Positions 17,410 through 27,204 are shown, numbered from the stretch's first letter. The stretch: 64,000 nt of DNA from Geminicoccus harenae (GCF_019800005.1 NZ_JABGCL010000020.1:38301-102300); one strand, 5' to 3'. Notes: generated by a model from the sequence alone, not told the origin. A program made the numbers and translations.

Positions 17410-18618
17410 TCAGCCGGCGTCCGCCCGTTCCTTGGACAGGACTTGGCGGAAGGACGGGTAGACGTCCTCCCTGCGCTCGATCAGCACGCTGTGGAAGTTC
17501 TTGGCATCCACGGCGCGGAACCGCTCCAGCATCGAGCTCTCGTAATAGTGCGAGCCCAGCGGCTTGATCTCGCCATAGCCGAACAGGTTGCAGATCTCGC
17601 AGAGCTGCCTGGCCGCGGCGATGGTCGCCTCGTTGTCGCTGTCGAAATTGTCGCCGTCCGAGCAGTGGAAGGCGTAGATGTTCCACAGCTCCGGGTGGAA
17701 GCGTTCCTCGATGATCTCCAGCGCCTTCTTGTAGCCGGAGCTGATCATCGTGCCGCCGCTCTCGCCCTTGTGGAAGAAATCCTCCTCGCTGACCTCCTTG
17801 GCCTCGGTGTGGTGGCCGATGAACACCAGCTCCACGTTCTGGTAGCGGGTCAGCACGAACTGGTAGAGCAGGAAGAAGAACGAGCGCGCCAGGTACTTCT
17901 TCATCCGGTCCATCGAGCCGGACGTGTCCATGATGCAGATGACCACCGCGTTGCTTTCCTCGCGGACGTCGGTGATCACGCGCTTGTAGGTCAGGTCCTC
18001 GCGCCGGTAGGGGAACCGTTCCTCCGGGCTTTCCGGCTCGTTGAGCAGGTTGCTGCGCAGCTCGGCCGTGTCGGTCTCCGCAGCGATCATCCGCCGGATG
18101 CGGGCCTTGGCGGTGCGCTTGCGGTCCAGATGCACGCGCGGCCCGCGCTTGCGGTAGCCGCGCCGCTTGAAGGTCGAATCCGACATGACCTCGCGCAGGA
18201 TCTTGCGCTCCATGTCGGGCAGTTCGAGGTCCTCGAACATGATCTCGATCAGCTCGTCGATGCTGATCTCGGTCTCGTAATAGTCGACGCCGGGATCCGA
18301 TCCGGCGCGGCCCTGGCCGGGCTGGGGCTCGCCGTCGCCCGCCTGGCCCACGACCTGGCCGGGTTTGGTGTCACCGTTGCCGGTGCCCACCCCGCCCTCG
18401 TTGTCGCCATAGACGAACCGGTATTCCTTGATGCCGCGGATCGGCACCTTGACGATCTTGTCGCCATCCCGGCCGATGATGCTCTCCTCGGCGATGATGT
18501 CGGCGATATTCTCGCGCAGGGAGCGGCGCAGCTTCTCGCGATGGCGCTGACGGTCGCCGGCGCTGCGGTCGGATCGCAGCGCGTCGCTTTCCTCATAAGG
18601 ACGGAAGACAGTCGTCAA
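17410..18618 (-). CDS. yeaH: YeaH/YhbH family (DUF444) VWA-like protein
   Basis: 402 residues, the usual family length. The N-terminal part is a charged region (RQRHREKLRRSLRENIADII). The C-terminal half is a von Willebrand A-like fold with the MIDAS motif DTSGS near 225 and SGGTMISSGY near 290, followed by FHCSDGDNFDSDN. YeaH proteins act with the PrkA kinase in stress adaptation; their target is not settled. The gene starts 41 bases after the prkA stop, in the same operon. Confidence 0.95.
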   Translation of the reverse strand: MTTVFRPYEESDALRSDRSAGDRQRHREKLRRSLRENIADIIAEESIIGRDGDKIVKVPIRGIKEYRFVYGDNEGGVGTGNGDTKPGQVVGQAGDGEPQPGQGRAGSDPGVDYYETEISIDELIEIMFEDLELPDMERKILREVMSDSTFKRRGYRKRGPRVHLDRKRTAKARIRRMIAAETDTAELRSNLLNEPESPEERFPYRREDLTYKRVITDVREESNAVVICIMDTSGSMDRMKKYLARSFFFLLYQFVLTRYQNVELVFIGHHTEAKEVSEEDFFHKGESGGTMISSGYKKALEIIEERFHPELWNIYAFHCSDGDNFDSDNEATIAAARQLCEICNLFGYGEIKPLGSHYYESSMLERFRAVDAKNFHSVLIERREDVYPSFRQVLSKERADAG

Positions 18619-18659
18619 GGAAGCTCCCCTGCGTCTGGATTACCGGAAAACGCGCCCCC

Positions 18660-20588
18660 TCAATCCTTCCAGAGATGGTTGGCAGCATACTTCAAGATGG
18701 TGTCGATGCTCTCCTCGCTATAGCCCTGCGCGATGAGATTCGTGACCATGCTGTCATATTTCTGCCGCTGCTCCTCGTCCCGGGTCCGGGCCTTGGTCAC
18801 GATCCGGCTGATCTCGCGGACCGAGTTCATCAGCTTCTTCTCGATCGCCTCCTTGAGCGGCTCGTACGAGGTGTAGGCGACCTTCTCGCCGCGCCGCGTG
18901 GCCGACCAGAGATAGGCGATCACCTCCTGGCGGAACCCGTCGGCGGCCGGGCCGATCACCGCGATCTGCTCCTCGATGGACTTCAGGAAGCCCTCGTCAG
19001 GCTGCATCTCGTCGCGGGTCTGCTTGTCCTTGACCTTGGTCTTGGTGACATAGGCCTCGGCGTGGTCGAGATAGTTCTGGAACAGGGTCTCGGCCTGGTC
19101 CTTGAAGCTGTAGACGAACGCCTTGGTGATGTCCTTCTCGAGCAGGTCGAGATAGGCCTTGTGCAGCGTGTCCTGCAGGAACTCCAGATACTGCTTCTTG
19201 GTGTTGTCCGGGAGCTCGGTCTCCTTGACCATCCCGATCAGCGACTCGCGCACGTTGATCGGGTGGATCACGCCGTCGTTCTTGGTGAGCGCCGTGTCGA
19301 TCGCCTTCATGATGAAGCGCGTCGAGATGCCGAACATGCCCTCGCGCTTGGCGTCTTCCATCAGCTCGTGCGAGGTGACCTTCTTCGGCCGGCCCTTCTC
19401 CAGGACCTCCTCGCCGTTATAGATCTTGAGCTTGGTAAGCGGATCGCACTTGGAGGTCGGCTCAAGCCTGGAGAGGATCGCGAACATCGAGGTGATCTCG
19501 AGCGTATGCGGCGCGATCTTGGCGTTGAACTGCGATTTGTTCAGGAATTTCTCGTAGATCTTGGTCTCTTCGGAGAGCCGCAGATTGTAGGGCACCTTGA
19601 CCACCACCATGCGGTCGAGGATCGCCTCGTTGGTGTGGTCGGCCTTGAAGCGCTGCCACTCGGCCTCGTTGGAGTGCGCCACGATCACCGTGTCGACATG
19701 GATGGTGCCGTGCCGGCCGGGTGCCGGGACGAACTTCTCCTGGGTGGCGGTGATCATGGTGTGGAGATATTCGGGGTCGTTCTTGAAGACCTCGATGAAC
19801 TCCACCATGCCGCGATTGCCGACGTTGAAGGCGCCGTTCAGCTCGAGCACGCGCGGGTCGCCCTCAGAATAGCGGTCGAGCTTGGAGATGTCCTCCGAGC
19901 CGATCAGCACCGAGGTGTCCTGGTTGTTCGGGTCGACCGGCGGCACCACGCCGATGCCGCGCCGGGCCCGCTTGGAGAAGCGCACCGTCCGGATCGGCAC
20001 ATCCTCGTACTTGCCTTCCCAGGTTTCCTTCAGCTTCCAGCGACAGACCGGGCAGAGGTCACCCTCGATCCGCACCCCCAGCATGTCCTCGAAGGCGGAG
20101 CGCAGGTGGCGCGGGATCAGGTGCAGCGGGTCCTCGAAGGTCGGGCAGCCATCGATCACGTAGACCGGCGGCAGCTCCTCCAGCCCGCGCTGCAGCCGCG
20201 CCACCAGCGAGCTCTTGCCCGAACCCACCGGGCCCAGGAAATAGAGCACCTGGCGGCTTTCCTCGCCGCCCATCGCCGCGGAATGGAAATAGCGCACGAT
20301 CTTGTCGAGCGTGCGCTCCATCCCGAAGAACTCGTCCTCGAAGAAGCCGTACGCGTTGACGGGCTGGTCGCCGAACAGGCGCTTGATCCTGGGGTCGGCC
20401 TCGGCATCCAGATGGTGCACGCCCTTGGCCATGATCATGTCGTGGAACCGCCGATGCGCATGATGCGCCAGGCTGGGCTCGGCCTTCACCTTTTCCAGGT
20501 AGTCAAGGAACGTTCCCTGCCATTCTTCCTGCGCCCTCGCTTTGCGGTCTTCGGCGATGATGGCGGCAAAGTCGACGGTAGTGCTCAC
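18660..20588 (-). CDS. prkA: PrkA-family serine protein kinase / AAA+ ATPase
   Basis: 642 residues from a GTG at 20588, chosen because the protein then begins just before the conserved EEWQGTFLDYLEKVKAEP segment and AAGGA/GGAG sequences precede it; an ATG 34 codons upstream gives a non-conserved leader. Walker A is GPVGSGKS at residues 119-126. Further AAA features include CPVCRWKLKETWEGKYED and the sensor region NRGMVEFIEVFK. The C-terminal part (about 400-642) is the PrkA kinase-like region. E. coli YeaG and B. subtilis PrkA are kinases or AAA-type factors for stationary phase and sporulation. It is the first gene of prkA-yeaH-small gene-spoVR. Confidence 0.95.
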   Translation of the reverse strand: MSTTVDFAAIIAEDRKARAQEEWQGTFLDYLEKVKAEPSLAHHAHRRFHDMIMAKGVHHLDAEADPRIKRLFGDQPVNAYGFFEDEFFGMERTLDKIVRYFHSAAMGGEESRQVLYFLGPVGSGKSSLVARLQRGLEELPPVYVIDGCPTFEDPLHLIPRHLRSAFEDMLGVRIEGDLCPVCRWKLKETWEGKYEDVPIRTVRFSKRARRGIGVVPPVDPNNQDTSVLIGSEDISKLDRYSEGDPRVLELNGAFNVGNRGMVEFIEVFKNDPEYLHTMITATQEKFVPAPGRHGTIHVDTVIVAHSNEAEWQRFKADHTNEAILDRMVVVKVPYNLRLSEETKIYEKFLNKSQFNAKIAPHTLEITSMFAILSRLEPTSKCDPLTKLKIYNGEEVLEKGRPKKVTSHELMEDAKREGMFGISTRFIMKAIDTALTKNDGVIHPINVRESLIGMVKETELPDNTKKQYLEFLQDTLHKAYLDLLEKDITKAFVYSFKDQAETLFQNYLDHAEAYVTKTKVKDKQTRDEMQPDEGFLKSIEEQIAVIGPAADGFRQEVIAYLWSATRRGEKVAYTSYEPLKEAIEKKLMNSVREISRIVTKARTRDEEQRQKYDSMVTNLIAQGYSEESIDTILKYAANHLWKD

Positions 20589-21162
20589 GGTCTCCGCATC
20601 CTTCGGAAGGGGGCTACGTTCAACGCACGAACCTCGAACGGCAGTCAGTCCGTCCTGTCTTCCAGCTCTACGACTCCTGAGTATATCCAATGGTTGAGAA
20701 CACTAAACGAATTCGCGCCTCGCGCAAGCAGCATGGCCCGAATGCTGCGTATAGATGCAGTCAACCCACACCTGGCTGCTGCCTTCCTTCTCGGATCAGG
20801 AAAGGTAGCCCAGCCAGGGCGGACCCGCCAAGATCGGAATCGCCCGATAAAGTGACATACGCCATAGTTTGCGCGCTGGACTTCTGGTGAAACCTGAAAG
20901 TTACGGCGCAGCGAAGCAAAGGCAAGCTGGCCGGGGCGGGCGCACGTGGCTCGGCGGCAGGTCTGCCCAATCGATGGTATGCAGCCCTACCCCCCGCTCA
21001 AGCGGCGGGACGCCGCAGGCCGGTCGTTTCCTCCGGCACGCGATCGAACTGTGGCCTGAATGACCGGCCGGGCGACCGCGGCGGCCCCCGTGCGCGGGTG
21101 GCGCCCTTGCCATGGCTCTCGCCCGGGGGCTATCCCGGCGCGGGCCCAGGGAGGAGACAAGC
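20589..21162. other. Divergent intergenic region between prkA and the aldolase gene
   Basis: About 570 bases without a supportable gene. On the minus strand a TATACT box near 20677-20682 could be the -10 element of a prkA promoter, but no convincing -35 partner is seen. The right end carries AGGGAGGAG, the Shine-Dalgarno of the aldolase gene. No palindromic operator was recognised. Confidence 0.4.
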
Positions 21163-21966
21163 ATGCAGGGTGGCAACCGGATCAAGCGGCGGCTCGCCGA
21201 GGGCGAGCAGCTCTACGGTGCCTGGGTATCGACCGGCTCGACCGCCAACACCGAGCTCCTGGCCGCGGCCGGCTACGACTTCCTGGTGATCGACCAGGAG
21301 CATGGCGCAGCCTCCATCGAGACCGCGATCGAGCTGATGCGCGCCTGCATCGTGGGCGGTGCGGACCCGATCGTCCGGGTGCCGTGGAACGATCAGGTCT
21401 ATCTGAAGCGGATCCTGGATGCCGGCGCCACCTCGGTGATGATCCCGATGGTGGAGAACGAGGCGGAGGCGAAGGCCGCCGTGGCCGCCTGCCTCTACCC
21501 GCCTTACGGCCGCCGCGGCTACGCCGCCCCGGCGCTGCGCTGCTCCGGCTACGGGCGCGACACGGACTACCGCGCCAAGTGGCATGAGAACCTGTTCCTG
21601 ATCGCCCAGATCGAGAGTGCCGGGGCCGCCGAGCGCGCGGAAAGCATCGCCCGGGTCGACGGGGTCGACATGGTGCTGATCGGGGTCAACGACATGGCCG
21701 GCACGATCGGCAAGCTCGAGCAGCTCGCCGACCCGGAGGTCCGGGCCCTGGTCGAGCTGGCCGAAGGCAACCTGAAGAAGGTGGGCAAGCCCTACGGGAC
21801 GGTGCCGAGTGCGGCGCGCACCCCTGAGCAACTGTTCGCGGAAGGCTATGCCCTCGTGGCGGGTGCCGGCGACGTGCCGCTCCTGGCTGCCGCGGCGCGC
21901 GCCGACCTCGCCCGGGTGCGCGGCGGCGCCGGTCTGCCCGGGCGGCCGGCCGGCCCCTACGGCTGA
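21163..21966 (+). CDS. HpcH/HpaI family class II aldolase
   Basis: 267 residues from ATG 21163, preceded by AGGGAGGAG. The TIM-barrel family is shown by DFLVIDQEHGAASIE near residues 38-52, IVRVPWNDQVYLKRILDAGA near 68-87 and SVMIPMVENEAEAKAAV near 89-105, where Glu and Asp residues bind the divalent metal. Members cleave 4-hydroxy-2-oxo acids, releasing pyruvate and an aldehyde (HpaI, GarL, RhmA). The exact substrate is unknown. A sugar-acid pathway with the nearby SDR and tripartite transporter is a reasonable inference. Confidence 0.9.
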   Translation: MQGGNRIKRRLAEGEQLYGAWVSTGSTANTELLAAAGYDFLVIDQEHGAASIETAIELMRACIVGGADPIVRVPWNDQVYLKRILDAGATSVMIPMVENEAEAKAAVAACLYPPYGRRGYAAPALRCSGYGRDTDYRAKWHENLFLIAQIESAGAAERAESIARVDGVDMVLIGVNDMAGTIGKLEQLADPEVRALVELAEGNLKKVGKPYGTVPSAARTPEQLFAEGYALVAGAGDVPLLAAAARADLARVRGGAGLPGRPAGPYG

Positions 21967-21972
21967 GCCCCG

Positions 21973-23322
21973 ATGAGGCGGGCGGGAGGTGCCGGGCCGT
22001 GCCTGGCCCTGCTCGCCTGCCTCCTGCTGCCGGGACAGGTGGCGGCGGCCGGGCATAGCGACGCGATCGGCGCCTGCCAGCAACTGCTCCCGGTCTTCGT
22101 CACGAACCCGGCCTCGATCACGGTCGCCACCGACGACGAAGGCGAGGACCGCCCGTTCGGGGTGCGGATCGCCTGGACCGGCGGCAGGGCCGGGCCAGGC
22201 TGGATCCGCTGCTGGTTCCTGCCGCGATCGGCCAGCGGCGGTGCCTGGCAGTTCACCCAGGTGGAAAGCTCCCGGTTCGGCCGTCTCAGCCGCTACGACG
22301 TGCAGCAGGCACTCAAGATGCTGCGCCTCAAGCAGCGCGAGGCCCGGGTGGTGCTGGAGAAGGTGCCGGCCACCCCGACCGTCCGGCTGCTCTATCTCCT
22401 CCAGCAGGTGCTGAACGCGCTCACACTCGCCTGTGTCTATGCGCTGGTGGCGGTGGCCTTCACCCTGATCGCCGCTGCGGCCCGCACCATCATGTTCGGC
22501 TTCGGCCCGCTGGTGGCGCTGGGCGGCTGGCTGTTCCTGATCGTCCATGTCGGCCTGCAGCTCCGGCTGGGCCTGCCGGCAGGCGTGGTGGTGGCGCTGG
22601 CCCTGCCGGTCGTGGCGTTGATCGCGGGGCAGGGCGCCCGGCTCGCCGACCGCCTGGTCTTCCGCCCGATCCGCGACCGGAACGGCAGCGGGGCGCTCAT
22701 CGCCTCCATCGGCCTGATGATCGCAGGCAACGAGGCGGTGCGACTGGCCGTCGGCAACCGGCCGCGGCAGATGTCGGTGGTGGCGGATGCCCGGATCGTG
22801 CTGATCGAGGGCCATGGCTTCGACGTCTCGGTGACGTCCGGCCATCTCCTTGTGGCGGCCGGGACCTGCCTGGTTGCGCTGTGGCTGGCTTGGCTGATCG
22901 GCCGGACCGAGTATGGCCGCTCCTTGCGCGCGGTGAGCCAGGATCTCGCTGCGGCGCGCCTGGTCGGTGTGGACGTCGACCGGGTGGTGGGGCGGACCTT
23001 TCTCCTGGGCGGTGCGCTGGGCGGCATCGGCGGCCTGGCGCTCGTCGCGGAGTATGGGGTCGCCGACCACCTCATGGGTGGTGCCATCACCTTCAAGGCG
23101 CTCACCGCCGCCCTGCTCGGCGGGCTGGGCTCGGTGCCCGGCGCCTTTGCCGGCGGCTTCATCATCGCGGTCGTCGAGACCGCCGCTGCCGGCTATGGCA
23201 GCGCTGCGTGGCGCGACGTCTACGTGATGGCCGTGCTGGTGGCGCTGCTGGTCTTCCGGCCGCAAGGCCTGCTGGGCACCCCGCGGCAGCCGTCACCTGA
23301 AGAGCAGCTTCACTCTGGTTAA
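21973..23322 (+). CDS. LivH-like branched-chain amino-acid/urea type ABC permease with N-terminal extracytoplasmic domain
   Basis: 449 residues. Residues 1-26 are a signal peptide. Residues 27-135 form a soluble, presumably periplasmic domain with two Cys (IGACQQLLPVF and GWIRCWF). From residue about 138 the protein is a LivH-type permease with eight membrane segments, including TYPE-family motifs FGFGPLVALGG and FKALTAALLGGLGSVPGAFAGG. UrtB-type permeases also have long N-terminal extensions, but this one is shorter and shows no urea-gene neighbours. No LivM, LivG, LivF or binding protein is nearby, so it is an orphan subunit here. Confidence 0.85.
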   Translation: MRRAGGAGPCLALLACLLLPGQVAAAGHSDAIGACQQLLPVFVTNPASITVATDDEGEDRPFGVRIAWTGGRAGPGWIRCWFLPRSASGGAWQFTQVESSRFGRLSRYDVQQALKMLRLKQREARVVLEKVPATPTVRLLYLLQQVLNALTLACVYALVAVAFTLIAAAARTIMFGFGPLVALGGWLFLIVHVGLQLRLGLPAGVVVALALPVVALIAGQGARLADRLVFRPIRDRNGSGALIASIGLMIAGNEAVRLAVGNRPRQMSVVADARIVLIEGHGFDVSVTSGHLLVAAGTCLVALWLAWLIGRTEYGRSLRAVSQDLAAARLVGVDVDRVVGRTFLLGGALGGIGGLALVAEYGVADHLMGGAITFKALTAALLGGLGSVPGAFAGGFIIAVVETAAAGYGSAAWRDVYVMAVLVALLVFRPQGLLGTPRQPSPEEQLHSG

Positions 23323-23417
23323 AGTTAAAGCGGTGACAGGCCGGGCACCCTCGTCTAGCGTCCGCGCGACAATCCGGGCTTTGCCGAAGGGCCGGGCTCC
23401 AACAAAGGGGGATGATG

Positions 23418-24398
23418 ATGATCCGTCGTGGCGCGTTGGCCGTTCTGGCCACCACCATGCTGACGCTTGGAACGCTGGGCGCAGCCGAGGCTGCCTATCC
23501 CGAGCGGCCGATCACGATGATCGTGCCATGGGGTGCCGGCGGCGGCACCGATGCGACGGCCCGTATCGTGGCCTCCGAGCTCGAGAAGGAACTGGGCGTT
23601 CCGGTCAACGTCGTGAACCGCACCGGCGGCAGCGGCGTGGTCGGGCACAGCGCCATCGCGACCGCGCAGCCGGACGGCTACACGATCGGGATCATCACTT
23701 CCGAGATCGGCATCATGCACTGGCAGGGCCTGACCGAGCTGAGCGGCGAGGATTACACGCCGCTGGCCCTGATGAACGACGACCCGCCGGCGCTCAACGT
23801 CCCGGCCGATGCCAAGTGGAACACGGTCGGCGAGCTGCTGGAGGACATCAGGAACTCCGAGCCCGGCACGTTCAAGGCGAGCGGCACGGGCCAGGGCGGC
23901 ATCTGGCACGTGGGCCTGGGCGGCCTGCTGAAGGCAGCCGGCATCCCCGCCGACAAGGTCCAGTGGATCCCCAGCCAGGGTGCCGCGGCCGGCCTGCAGG
24001 ACATGCTCTCGGGCGGTGTCGACTTCGCACCCTGCTCGATCCCCGAGGCCAAGGCGCTGATCGACGCCGGCCGGGTGAAGAGCCTGGCGGTCATGGCGGA
24101 CGAGCGCAACCCGGCCTTCCCGGATGTCCCGACCGTCAAGGAAGCGGAAGGCATCGACTTCAGCGTCGGCTCCTGGCGCGGCTTCGCCGGTCCGTTGAAC
24201 ATGGACCAGGAGGCGGTCGACAAGCTGGTGCCCGCCATGAAGAAGATCTACGATTCCGCCGCCTACCAGGATTTCATGAGCGGCCGGGGCTTCGGTACGG
24301 TCTACCTGCCGCCAGAAGAGTTCAAGGCGTTCATGGCCGAGCGTGACGAGATGTTCGGCGGCATCATGAAGGACATCGGCCTCGCCAAGGCCGAGTAA
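23418..24398 (+). CDS. tctC: Tripartite tricarboxylate transporter substrate-binding protein (Bug/TctC family)
   Basis: 326 residues from the third of three consecutive ATGs; AAAGGGGG ends directly before the first, so only the third has normal spacing. A Sec signal peptide ends at ...AAEAAYPERPI. The Bug-family signature ITMIVPWGAGGGTDATAR follows directly, and PDGYTIG and QWIPSQGAAAGLQDMLSGGVD are typical later motifs. It binds a carboxylated ligand in the periplasm and delivers it to the TctAB permease encoded just downstream. Confidence 0.93.
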   Translation: MIRRGALAVLATTMLTLGTLGAAEAAYPERPITMIVPWGAGGGTDATARIVASELEKELGVPVNVVNRTGGSGVVGHSAIATAQPDGYTIGIITSEIGIMHWQGLTELSGEDYTPLALMNDDPPALNVPADAKWNTVGELLEDIRNSEPGTFKASGTGQGGIWHVGLGGLLKAAGIPADKVQWIPSQGAAAGLQDMLSGGVDFAPCSIPEAKALIDAGRVKSLAVMADERNPAFPDVPTVKEAEGIDFSVGSWRGFAGPLNMDQEAVDKLVPAMKKIYDSAAYQDFMSGRGFGTVYLPPEEFKAFMAERDEMFGGIMKDIGLAKAE

Positions 24399-24413
24399 AG
24401 GGCAGCTTTCTAC

Positions 24414-24884
24414 ATGCGCGTTGCCGACTGGGTGTTCGGCCTCATCCTCCTGATCGGAGCGGGGCTGATCTTTCAGCAGGCGGCGGGATTTGCCGACATG
24501 CCGGGCCAGGACTATGGCCCGGCATTTGTCCCGTCGCTGATCGCCACCGGGTTCACGATCTGTGGCCTGGTCCTCATTTTCACCGGCATCCGGGCGCGGG
24601 CACCTGCGTTCGGGCTCGATCCGGCGGCGCGCGCGCCCGGCAGGATCTTCGACGCGCTCCTGACCCTCGGCAGCGTCGTGTTCCTGATGCTGGTCTGGGA
24701 CGTGCTGGGTTTCCTGATCTCCTCCACCATCGTCCTGACCGTACTGTCCGCCCGCTACTGGGGTGGCAAGATCCCGCAGGCCCTCCTGGTCGGCGTCATC
24801 GGCTCGGTGGTGATCGACTGGCTGTTCCGGAAGCTGCTCCTGGTCCCCCTGCCGCTGGGGCCGCTGTCCAGGTGGATGTGGTAG
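24414..24884 (+). CDS. tctB: Tripartite tricarboxylate transporter small membrane subunit (TctB)
   Basis: 156 residues with four membrane segments, the expected TctB size and topology. It contains QDYGPAFVPSLIATGF after the first segment and FRKLLLVPLPLGPL at the C-terminus, the typical TctB ending. It lies 15 bases after tctC and 3 bases before tctA. Confidence 0.92.
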   Translation: MRVADWVFGLILLIGAGLIFQQAAGFADMPGQDYGPAFVPSLIATGFTICGLVLIFTGIRARAPAFGLDPAARAPGRIFDALLTLGSVVFLMLVWDVLGFLISSTIVLTVLSARYWGGKIPQALLVGVIGSVVIDWLFRKLLLVPLPLGPLSRWMW

Positions 24885-24887
24885 GCC

Positions 24888-26399
24888 ATGGACCCGATCC
24901 TTCAGGCATTCTGGATCGTCATCGATCCCTATAACCTCACCGTGATGACCCTGGCCGGTCTGTTCGGGATGTTCGTGGGCGCCATGCCCGGGCTCACTGC
25001 CACCATGGCCACCGCGCTGCTGATCCCGGTCACCTTCTTCATGCCGCCCGTCCCTGCGGTGGCCGCGATCGTGACCGCGACCGCCATGGCGATCTTCGCC
25101 GGCGACATCCCGGGTGCCTTGATCCGCATTCCCGGCACCCCCTCCTCGGCAGCCTATGTCGCGGACAGCTACAAGCTGACCCAGAAGGGGCAGGCCGAAC
25201 TGGTGCTCGGCTGCTGCCTGGTGTTCTCCGCGATCGGCGGCATCTTCGGCAGCCTGGCCCTGGCGTTCGCCGCCCCGGCGCTCGCCGAGATCTCGCTCAG
25301 GTTCTCGTCCTTCGAGTTCTTCTGGATCGCGATCTTCGGCCTGACCTGCGCGATCTTCATCAGCACCGGCCACCCGATCAAGGGTCTGGTCTCGGTCCTG
25401 CTCGGCCTGTTCATCGCGACGGTCGGGATCGACCCCACGGCCGGGCAGCCGCGCTTTACCATGGGCTCGGTCGAGCTCCTGGGCGGCATCGACTTCATCC
25501 CGGTCATGATCGGCATGTTCGCCATCTCCGAGCTGCTGCGCTGGGTGCTGGGCACACGCAAGGTGGAGAGCCTGCAGACCAAGCAGCTGGGCTCGGTGTT
25601 CCGGGGCCAGTGGGCACTGTTCCTGAAGTACAAGTGGAACACGTTACGCAGCTCCGTCCTCGGCGTGATGATCGGCTTCCTGCCGGGTGCAGGCTCGGAC
25701 ATCGCCGCCTGGGTGACGTATGCGATCTCCAAGAAGTTCTCCAAGGAACCGGAGAAGTTCGGCACCGGCCATATCGAGGGCGTGGTGGACGCCGGTGCGG
25801 CCAACAATTCCTCGCTCAGCGGTGCGTGGGTCCCGGCACTGGTGTTCGGCATTCCCGGCGATTCGATCACCGCGATCGTGATCGGCGTGCTCTACATGAA
25901 GGGCCTCAACCCCGGCCCGACGCTGATGCTCGACCAGCCGGAGATGCTCTACGCGATCTTCATCGTGTTCATGATTGCGAACATCGTGATGCTCCCGCTC
26001 GGCTGGGTAGCGATCAAGACGTTCCGCCACGTGCTGAAGGTGCCGCGCGAGGTCCTGATGCCGCTGATCCTGATGGCCTGCGTCGTCGGCAGTTTCGCCA
26101 TGAACAACACGCTGTTCGGCGTCGGCATCATGCTGACCATGGGCATCATCGCCTATTTCATGGAGGAGAACGGCTTTCCGATCGCACCCACCATCCTGGG
26201 CCTGGTGCTGGGCGGGCTGGTCGAGAACAACTTCATGACCTCGATGATGAAGGCCGACGGCAACCTCCTGGCGTTCTTCGAGCGGCCGATCTCCGCGGTC
26301 CTGGGCGTGATCGTGATCGCGGCCTGGATCTGGCTGATCTGGTCGATGATCCGGGCCAAGCCGCCGCTGGTCACGGACGAGGAAGCTTCGGTCACATGA
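24888..26399 (+). CDS. tctA: Tripartite tricarboxylate transporter large membrane subunit (TctA)
   Basis: 503 residues with about eleven membrane segments. The TctA hallmark GAMPGLTATMATALLIPVTF lies near residues 31-50 and the second repeat GFLPGAGSDIAAWVTYA near 263-279, followed by the AANNSS segment. It forms the channel for cation-driven uptake of the ligand bound by TctC. The substrate is unknown; the neighbouring aldolase and dehydrogenase suggest a hydroxy- or sugar acid. Confidence 0.94.
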   Translation: MDPILQAFWIVIDPYNLTVMTLAGLFGMFVGAMPGLTATMATALLIPVTFFMPPVPAVAAIVTATAMAIFAGDIPGALIRIPGTPSSAAYVADSYKLTQKGQAELVLGCCLVFSAIGGIFGSLALAFAAPALAEISLRFSSFEFFWIAIFGLTCAIFISTGHPIKGLVSVLLGLFIATVGIDPTAGQPRFTMGSVELLGGIDFIPVMIGMFAISELLRWVLGTRKVESLQTKQLGSVFRGQWALFLKYKWNTLRSSVLGVMIGFLPGAGSDIAAWVTYAISKKFSKEPEKFGTGHIEGVVDAGAANNSSLSGAWVPALVFGIPGDSITAIVIGVLYMKGLNPGPTLMLDQPEMLYAIFIVFMIANIVMLPLGWVAIKTFRHVLKVPREVLMPLILMACVVGSFAMNNTLFGVGIMLTMGIIAYFMEENGFPIAPTILGLVLGGLVENNFMTSMMKADGNLLAFFERPISAVLGVIVIAAWIWLIWSMIRAKPPLVTDEEASVT

Positions 26400-26436
26400 G
26401 CCGCAGGACGTTTGCGGGCATCGAGGAGGCAGAACG

Positions 26437-27204
26437 GTGAGCGGCTGGGCGATCTATCCGAGCCTGAAGGGCAAGTCGGTCTTCATCACAGGCGGCGGTT
26501 CCGGGATCGGAGCCGCCATCACCGAGGCCTTCGCCCAGCAGGGGGCGAAGGTGGCGTTCTGCGACTTGGCCGAAGAGCCCAGCAACGCGCTGGTCGCCCG
26601 GCTGGCCGAAGAAGGCCACGGCCAAGTCCTGTTCTGCCAGGCGGACGTGCGCGACATCGACCAGCTCAAGGCGGCGATCGCCAAGGCGGCCGAGGCGAAC
26701 GGGCCGGTCACGGTCCTGGTCAACAATGCCGCGCGCGATGACCGGCACGCCTTCGACACGGTGACGCCGGAATACTGGGACGAGCGGTTCGCGGTGAACC
26801 TCCGCCACCAGTTCTTCGCCGCCCAGGCGGTGTTCCCGATGATGAAGGAGGCCGGCGGCGGCTCGATCATCAATTTCGGCTCGACGAGCTGGATGATCGG
26901 CCAGGGCGGCATGCCGGGCTACACCACGGCCAAGTCGGCGGTGGCAGGGCTCACCCGGGCGCTGGCCCGCGACTTCGGCCCCTACGACATCCGGGTGAAC
27001 TGCATCGCCCCCGGCTGGATCATGACCGAGCGGCAGAAGTCGCTCTGGCTGACCCCGGAGGGCATCGAGGAGCTGATGAAGCGCCAGTGCCTGAAGCGCC
27101 AGCTCCAGCCGGCCGAGATGGCCAGGCTCACTCTGTTCCTGGCCGCTGACGACAGCTCGGCGATGACCAACCAGACCTATATCGCGGACGGCGGCTGGGT
27201 CTGA
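26437..27204 (+). CDS. Short-chain dehydrogenase/reductase (SDR)
   Basis: 255 residues from a GTG at 26437 with GAGGAGG about 7 bases upstream. The NAD(P) loop is TGGGSGIGAA, NNAA follows near residue 90, and the catalytic residues are Ser in INFGSTS and Y-x3-K in GYTTAKSAV. RVNCIAPGWIMTERQ completes the classical SDR pattern. The Asp in CDLAEEP at the end of the second strand suggests NAD preference. It is the last gene of the tct unit, so oxidation of the imported hydroxy acid is plausible. Confidence 0.92.
   Translation: MSGWAIYPSLKGKSVFITGGGSGIGAAITEAFAQQGAKVAFCDLAEEPSNALVARLAEEGHGQVLFCQADVRDIDQLKAAIAKAAEANGPVTVLVNNAARDDRHAFDTVTPEYWDERFAVNLRHQFFAAQAVFPMMKEAGGGSIINFGSTSWMIGQGGMPGYTTAKSAVAGLTRALARDFGPYDIRVNCIAPGWIMTERQKSLWLTPEGIEELMKRQCLKRQLQPAEMARLTLFLAADDSSAMTNQTYIADGGWV

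Noticed and set aside
18675..20855. Long plus-strand frame antisense to prkA
   Set aside because: prkA is full length with clear motifs; the antisense frame shows only repetitive Leu/Val/Asp/His composition.
21130..23265. Long minus-strand frame antisense to the aldolase and LivH-like genes
   Set aside because: No family motifs, biased composition (Gln, His, Arg, Asp), and both genes on the plus strand are well supported.
21973..23322. Calling the LivH-like protein UrtB
   Set aside because: The N-terminal extension is shorter than in UrtB and no urea transport or urease gene is near.
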